DNA of 64,000 nucleotides from Guyanagaster necrorhizus (taxonomy: Eukaryota > Basidiomycota > Agaricomycetes > Agaricales > Physalacriaceae), in the NCBI RefSeq assembly GCF_019112545.1, contig NW_025064930.1, forward strand, positions 17,622 to 81,621, written 5' to 3'. Made by a program: the position numbers and the translations under genes. The notes below the pieces were generated by a model. That model did no database searches. It saw nothing but the letters and a program-made list of their open reading frames with translations, and was not told the origin of the DNA. Below are positions 57,734-64,000 of the stretch, one piece after another. The stretch's first letter is position 1. Each line of letters starts with the position of its first letter.

Positions 57734-60700
57734 ACTCTGAACATATCGAGGAGGAGTGTTTCAGCAAAAAGAAAGCCAAGGAGTGAGCTATACAGCATGT
57801 CCAGGAATGTTGCAATACAAAATCAAGCAAGAAGGTGGAAGAGGCAAAGACAGAGAAGTCAAACATTGTGGAAGAGACTGCCAGCCAAGTGAGTATTGAT
57901 CTCTTGTCTCCAGCATCATCTAACTGGAATATGGACACAGGTGCTTCAGCTCACATGAGCCATCATCAAGACTGGTTTCATGTCTGGACACCACATGTGG
58001 TTCTGATTCAGTTAGCAGACAACTCAATCATCTATTCAGCAGGCATAGGGACAGTCATGTTTGAGCCTAAAGAGAAGAATGGAGAGGTCTGCAAGGCTGT
58101 TGAGTTCCAGGATGTACTGCATGTATCTGATCTTCACAATAACTTGCTTTCACCCTTCCATCTTATACATCATAAGGGATATGAGATCAACATAGCTGGG
58201 TCATTGGTCCAGTTCTTTCAAGACAAAGCACTTTGTTTCTCAGCCACTGTCAATAATAATAACATTGGATATCTTAATGGCACCACTTGCACTACAAGGC
58301 CAGTAACCTCAAATACTGTGAGCACCTGTTCACTTGACCTGACTCTATAGCATTGATGAACCTGTCACAGAAGTATAAATGTTGTCCAGGACATGTATGA
58401 GAATCAGCTTATCTTAAATATGAAGATGAACAATATGCAATCCAATCCTGACCCGATTTGTGAACCCTGTCTTATGGGCAAGCGCAGACAACATAATATT
58501 CCTCAAGAGCCCTCACCCCTTCCAATGTGCTCTCTTGCAATCATATTCTCTGATCTTAAGAGACCAATACCAGTCAATATGCCAGAAGGTTATCACTACT
58601 GGATCACATTTATATGTGGCACTCTGTGTTTTTGGGCTGTTGCCTTGCTAAAGCACAAGAGTGATGCTCTGGCTGAATTTAAACACTACAAAGCCTATGC
58701 TGAAAATTTTCATGGTCTGAAGATCTTAGAGGAGCAAGACAATGGTGGAGGAGAGTACATGGGTCATGAATTTGATCAGTTATGCATAGAAGAAGGGATA
58801 TCAAGACACCATACTGAGCCTGATGAGCCTCATCAAAATAGAATTGCAGAGCATGCAAATCGCAATATTGCTGAAGGGGCTATTACTATGCTCTATGAAG
58901 CCCATCTTTCTCCCTCCTTCTGGGGACTAGCAGTGCTCACATTCGTATATGTGTGCAACTATTGCCCTATGGCACCACTTCCTAAAACAACACTATACAC
59001 TGGCTGGCATAAGAAGAAACCTGACATCTCTAACTTGTGTGTCTTTGGCTGCTTAGCTTATGTCCATGTTAAAAAGAACAAGTGACAAGGCCTTCAGCCA
59101 CACACTACTAAATGCATATTCATCAGATATCCATCAGGCACAAAGGCATGGAAGTGCTGGAACCCTGTCACCAAGAAGCTTATCATATCAAGCCATGTTG
59201 TTTTGATGAGCAAGTGTTCCCAGAAAATACAAAAACTCCTATCAACCCCTTCAGTGACCTATTTTCTTCACTCTCAAATCTGTCAGATTCTCCTATGCTG
59301 CCTGATCAAGGGGGAGACCTTAACAATAATGATCTTCCACCTCCAGAAAATCCTCCAGCACCAAATCTCTTACCTCCTTCAAGCCTATCACCTCCAGTAT
59401 CACCCCTTCCTCATGATATTATGACCCCTCCTGGCTCACCATTCAATGGATCTCTCTCAGACCTAACTCCATCACCATCACCACTATCTCCAACAGACCT
59501 AAGCAAACATGAATACAGAATATGTGACAATGGCTTATATGATCCTGGCCCTGGTTATGGTTGTGGAATATGCCAAAATGTCAACAATGATGATCATGCA
59601 AGAGATGCAGAGGATCAAGCACACACAGCCTTTATGGAAGATAAAACTATTCTTGAAGGCATAGCCTTCTCCAGCCAGACAACAGAGCATCTGACAATAA
59701 AGGAAGGACTGGAAGTTGCATTTGAGAGCATGACAGAAGCAGCTTACAAGGCATCCACACATGATGGTGAACCTAAATCCTTCCATGAAGCTATGAAACA
59801 TCCTTCAGAGGAAGCTGCAAGTTGGTATGAAGCCACTATACAAGAGATACAGGCACTCATTGAAAATGGTGTCTTTGAATTGGTGAAATGTCCTCCAAAT
59901 CGAAAGGCAGTTGGGAGTCGCTGGATATTCAAAGTGAAACACAATGCTGATGGATCAATTGAGCACTATAAAGCAAGGCTTGTTGCAAAGGGATACTCAC
60001 AATGACCTGGCTTTGATTACACCAAAACCTTCTCTCTAATGCCAAAATGGGCTGCCCTATGAGCTGTCCTAGCACTTGGTGCCCTCAAGGATTTAGAGCT
60101 ATGGAGTGTTGACATCTCATCAGCATTTCTCAATGGTGAGCTGACAGAAGAGGTGTATATGGAGCAGCCAGAAGGTTTTGAGGAAAAAGGAAAGGAATGG
60201 GTCTGGCACCTCTTCAAGTCTCTATATAGACTAAAGCAAGCTGGGAGAGAATGGCACAAAAAGCTACATGCAACATTGACCAATGCCATGAGTTTTGAAT
60301 GGGTAAAATGCAAGCATAGTGTCTGGGTTTACAAGAGGGACAGTGAGCATATCATCATTCCAGTCTTCATTGATGACATGACTATTGCCACAAAGACACC
60401 AGATGGTCATCAACAATCTCAAGAAGCACTTCAAGCTTTGAGACTTGGGTCCAATGTCTTACCTCCTTGGTGTTGAGATCAAGTGTGATCAAGCCAACTG
60501 AACACTCTCTCTCTCCCAGTGTCAATACACCCTAGATATTCTGCAATGTGCAGGAATGGCTGACTGCAACCCTATTCTGACACCCTTGGATCCAAACATA
60601 AAACTTACAGCAGATCAGTCTCCCAAAACACCAGAGGAATATGAGACAATGTGGACAATCCCATACCTGAATGTGCTCAGCTCTGTGGCCTACCTCACTA

Positions 60701-61347
60701 TTGCTACCAGGCTTGATATTGCCTATCCTGTGAGCATACTCTCATGATTCAGCAAAAACCCTGGCACAGCCCACTGGGAAGCTCTCAAACAGCTATTACA
60801 CTATCTGAAGGGCACAGTTGACTATCGCATTGTCTACTCTCCTGACTCTGAGTCAGATTCATCAGTCTTTGACTTCAAGACTTATTGTGATGCAGATCAT
60901 GGGGGTGACAAAGATAGTGGGCATTCTACAAGTGGCTTCATTGTCAAAATGGGTACTGGAGCCATTAGTTGGATGAGTCGTCTTCAGGCATTTGTGACAC
61001 TCTCAACAACAGAGGCAGAATACATTTCAGCCATATCTGCTGGTCAGGAAATCCTTTGGCTTCACAACTTGTTCACAGAGTTTGGCTATTCACTCACCAA
61101 TGCCTCAGTCCTCTATATCGACAACGAGTCTGCTCTGTCAGTTGCTCAAAACCCTGAACATCATGGCCGGGTTAAACACCTTGACCTTCGATTCTATTGG
61201 CTGCGCGATGAAGTTGAAAAGGGGCGCATCCATGTGGTCCACTTACAAACCAAAAATATGCCAGCCGATGCCTTGACAAAGGGATTAGGAAGAGAGAAGC
61301 TCAGACACATGATTACCTTACTCGGACTTGTCTCAATACCTCCGTAG
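57734..61347 (+). pseudogene. Copia pol polyprotein (PR-IN-RT-RH)
   Basis: The sequence opens with the second half of the gag knuckle (HIEEEC). The protease is at about 57925 (WNMDTGASAHM). The pre-integrase and integrase zinc domain lie at about 58345-58490 (CHRSINVVQ, CEPCLMGKRRQHN), and the integrase core at about 58540-58990 (FSDLKRPIP, EEQDNGGGEYMG, HQNRIAEHANRNIAEG). RT is at about 59850-60480 (GSRWIFKVKHNADGSIEHYK, LVAKGYSQ, SLYRLKQAGREWHKKL, catalytic VFIDDM). RNase H lies at about 60880-61230 (TYCDADHGG, LSTTEAEYISAISAGQEILW, LYIDNESALSVAQNP). TAG closes it at 61345-61347. TGA codons at 57784, 58354, 58357, 59083, 60003, 60060, 60439, 60499 and 60745 and TAG at 58348 interrupt it. 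Confidence 0.9.
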
Positions 61348-61359
61348 ACATGTTCGGTC

Positions 61360-61368
61360 GAGGGGGAG
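61360..61368 (+). promoter_or_regulatory. Copia polypurine tract
   Basis: GAGGGGGAG directly abuts the 3' LTR at 61369, the expected primer for plus-strand DNA synthesis. Confidence 0.75.
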
Positions 61369-61565
61369 TGTTGAAGTAGCACACCCTCCATGTCGCTCTT
61401 ACCTTACATAATCATAGCTACCAATACTGGAGATCGAAAGTCAACGCTTACTAGCTTTTGACTTTCGACTCCAGGTATGTATCACATACTATTTATAATT
61501 ACTAGCTTTTTAATTTCGACTCCAGACCTGGCTTTCCCGCCGCGCTACGCAACCTGCTCTCAACA
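61369..61565 (+). repeat. Copia 3' LTR (197 bp)
   Basis: It has the same termini as the 5' LTR. It includes a 51 bp segment (with TATTTATAATTA) bounded by imperfect copies of ACTAGCTTTT...TTTCGACTCCAG, absent from the 5' copy. Confidence 0.95.
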
Positions 61566-61570
61566 ATTAG

Positions 61571-62150
61571 AGTTTCGTTGACTGGCGAGTAAATCCTGTC
61601 CTTGTTGTGTGATCATAATTCACCCAGCCGGCAACATGTATCGCCCATCTACTACAAAGGAACGATATTAAGATAAACTCTAGGAGGTGAGATGATGACC
61701 TACCCCAGCCGTGTCGTCCCTGTGGCGCTCAGATGGTAATTCGAAACAACAGACCTATTACAAGTGCCCAGGTGCTGCCGCTGTGATATCACAAGGACAT
61801 CAATAATGCGAGGACGGCTTTGCTCTTTCCCTCGTAGAATGCAAACTATCCGGTTCCTATACGCAACCAACGATAATCCCCGTAATCCTGACGACAAAGG
61901 AGTACATCACAGGTTCGCTTTTAGTGGCATATGCAAATCCCTGCCCTCTCTCAGCGCAGCTTCTAAGAAACTGTGGTCAAACAATGCCCACAAACGGAGC
62001 AATATACATACTGGCCGACTTTATTCGCATGAACAGCTGAAGGGTGTCGAAGTGAGATAGAGGGCGTTGTTATAGTTTCCCGGAATACCCTGCATTCTGA
62101 ATCTGAAGCGAATGAGATGATTACGGGCCTGAAGACTGAAGACCATTATA
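61571..62150. other. Right flank of the nest, nothing recognised
   Basis: The sequence is host-like, with frequent CpG and no recognised gene. A forward frame of about 98 codons near 61764-62060 has no recognisable domain. Confidence 0.3.
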
Positions 62151-62159
62151 CCTCGAGCG

Positions 62160-63330
62160 AAACATTTCGCCGAGGGAGTTTGGACTCGGTCTGGCGTCTC
62201 CTGCGGTAGAGCTCATTTTTGACGTAGATTCTTCGCAACTGCCATCAAGGTAACCATATTCCGATTGTTTCTTGAAAGGAGCAGCGCTCCCATAATGTTG
62301 TTCCCTGAAAACACAGATGAGGCCAATGATAACGACAAGTGCATAGTCTAGCTCACGATTCACGAAAAGAACCCAGCCCGCGACTCTGATATTGAAGCGT
62401 TTTGGAGCGCCATATATTTTCTCACTCTACCACAAATAAGCTCATATTTCTGTGCCACTTCGGATACTACGTCTGGGACTAGGAGACAATGAATCTGTAA
62501 TCCGATGTCTGGATGTCAGAAGACATTCAGTTTGGAAGCTGAGAACAACCATTGGTTCAACGCACCTCTGCCATATTAAACGAGTTAGACACAAGGCTCG
62601 CGCGGAATTCCCTCGGAAACAGCAGCTGCCCTATAATGAAACTTGCTACTGGTTACCAACACGATACTAACTTTGGTTCAAATCGAGTTTTTCTGAAGGG
62701 CTTTTAGAAAGAAAGAGGAGGAGCCAAACTCGTTTGCTTTCTCACCGTAGGGAGGCAGTGGCGAAGCAGCTCGTAACTTCCACTGAGAAAATTTGAGCTC
62801 GATCTGCCCTTCCTTGGTTTGCGGTAGAGGCTCGTGCACGTATTGCTGACATGGATTCTTCAGCTGGCATCAAGATGAGACAGAAACTATGACGTCACGA
62901 TGCTCCCTTAGAGCTATCCTGTGAAGGTATAAATGAGACCAAGACTCCGACGAGGGCATAGTGTAGTCACACGACTCTTCATATCAAAGCGTATATATCT
63001 TCTCGAACTCCCATAGAGACTTTTATGCCATTTCGTATCCACTATCCAGGACCGGAATATCAGAGATCTTCTACTCATGGCAGAGTAACAACGTCTTGAG
63101 TACGAGAAGAGTCGGGTTCAGATTCTGAGAAAAGATATTGGTACAACGCACCTCTGCGATATCGAACGTTCTAAACGTAAGGCACACGAACATATCTCTC
63201 AGAAATGGGTGCCCTTTCGAAAGGTAAAGACGACGCAGGCGGGAGCCCTTTTTTGTACCGGGCATGTGCTTCTATATGATTTTAGAGAGAAAGCAAACAC
63301 GGATTCGATGATGTTAGCCCCGAAAACTGG
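62160..63330 (-). repeat. Two diverged tandem copies of a ~0.6 kb segment
   Basis: Several blocks recur in the same order 586-618 bp apart: TGCGGTAGAG at 62202 and 62820, and CAACGCACCTCTGC at 62558 and 63144, with looser similarity between them. The left copy retains a leftward frame (LDYALVVIIGLICVF, a hydrophobic helix, then a Ser-rich tail ending near 62121), suggesting the C-terminus of a membrane protein. The right copy of that frame is broken by stops. I do not recognise the family. Confidence 0.45.
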
Positions 63331-64000
63331 GGCGATAGTAGTCAAAAGTGACCCTTTAGGTTGGATATATAAATCCTTGTAATATATCACGTCGCCGAAC
63401 GACGAAGAGAAGCAGGAAGGTCGTGGACGGAAGGGAAGGAAATTTGAAATAGTTTTCTGTGTTTGGAAACACTGCCACTGATTGCAGATTGACCCCTATC
63501 CACGTCTACCATATCAGTAGAACTAAGCTCATCATACACGAGACTTGGATGCTTCCCTTTATCAATAAGGACCGCCTTTCTTTCTTGAAAGCGTCTCTAC
63601 ACGTATCTTCGTTGTGGTTTTTCGCTTTTTTTGCGAGAATCATTCACCGATGTCTATTTTGTGTCAACAAAATACTCCTACCTCGCCCGCCTTTGCCTCA
63701 CTTCGAACTCTTTGACCACGAATACCTGCAAAAAATAATGGACCCTCCATTGCTGTAGCCGCCGCGAAGGTTAGCGATTATATTTCAATTCAATCTTCTC
63801 TTTGTGCTCTTGTGGTGCTTTGATCTGGCTAGAAGCGAAATGATTCTCATATGCCGTCACTTCTCTCATAATATCCGGTACTAGGTGAAGCTTCAAGCTT
63901 CAAGCTGTTGGATTAGCAAGCAGGAGCTCCGTCGTATCCCGCCGGCCAAGCTCGATACCCCTTTATGTCGGGATGGACTATATATATTGAATACGGTCTG
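63331..64000. other. Right end of the window, nothing recognised
   Basis: Only a forward frame of about 99 codons (63459-63758) is open. It has no recognisable domain, signal or splice pattern. Confidence 0.25.

Larger units (their letters stand above)
38191..61570 (+). mobile_element. Ty1/copia retrotransposon (host of the nest), TSD ATTAG
   Basis: The element spans 38196-61565 and is flanked by ATTAG at 38191-38195 and 61566-61570. Its own sequence is about 4.9 kb (38196-39260 plus 57734-61565). The remainder is nested insertions. Order: 5' LTR, primer-binding site, gag, [gypsy A], rest of the zinc knuckle, protease, integrase, reverse transcriptase, RNase H, polypurine tract (61360-61368), 3' LTR. 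The order integrase before reverse transcriptase makes it copia. The polyprotein is broken by the insertion, about ten stop codons and at least one frameshift near 60405, so it is dead. Confidence 0.95.

Overview
The window looks like nuclear DNA of an agaricomycete (mushroom-forming) basidiomycete. Host genes carry many 44-60 nt GT-AG introns and CT-rich leaders. They include families common in Agaricomycetes: an HNH_2-type nuclease, an F-box protein, a fungal P450, a DUF6534-type seven-helix protein and a GH35 beta-galactosidase. No rRNA, tRNA, CRISPR array or bacterial operon was found.

Layout. 1-1052: decayed Ser/Thr-rich single-pass membrane protein across a 10-N gap. 1356-2685 (-): HNH nuclease. 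2.7-11.3 kb: gene-poor, with an adenylation-domain relic and a solo LTR. 11368-12374 (-): multi-pass membrane protein. 13807-14991 (+): the most interesting locus, a 12-exon secreted precursor carrying nine short core peptides separated by dibasic Kex2 sites and X-Ala/X-Pro dipeptides, the processing grammar of yeast alpha-factor. 15.0-20.4 kb: non-coding, with recurrent short motifs. 20627-21697 (+): F-box protein. 21779-22652 (+): C2H2 zinc-finger protein truncated by a 130 bp tandem duplication. 25660-27911 (+): cytochrome P450. 28481-30659 (+): DUF6534-type protein. 30891-35168 (-): GH35 beta-galactosidase. 35437-35653: second solo LTR, inside a possible unrecognised gene.

38196-61565 is a three-level retrotransposon nest. 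A Ty1/copia element (+) holds a Ty3/gypsy chromovirus A (-), which holds a related chromovirus B (-). All three have paired LTRs and 5 bp target duplications (ATTAG; CACCA/CACTA; GTCAT). Gypsy A also contains a 1.8 kb foreign segment of unclear origin. The nest is visibly poor in CpG, and most stop codons that break the copia polyprotein are TGA where CGA (Arg) is expected. This points to CpG-directed C-to-T decay.

61.6-64.0 kb holds two diverged copies of a ~0.6 kb segment and no recognisable intact gene. The host genes do not form an obvious pathway cluster, and no peptide-modifying enzyme lies near the peptide precursor.
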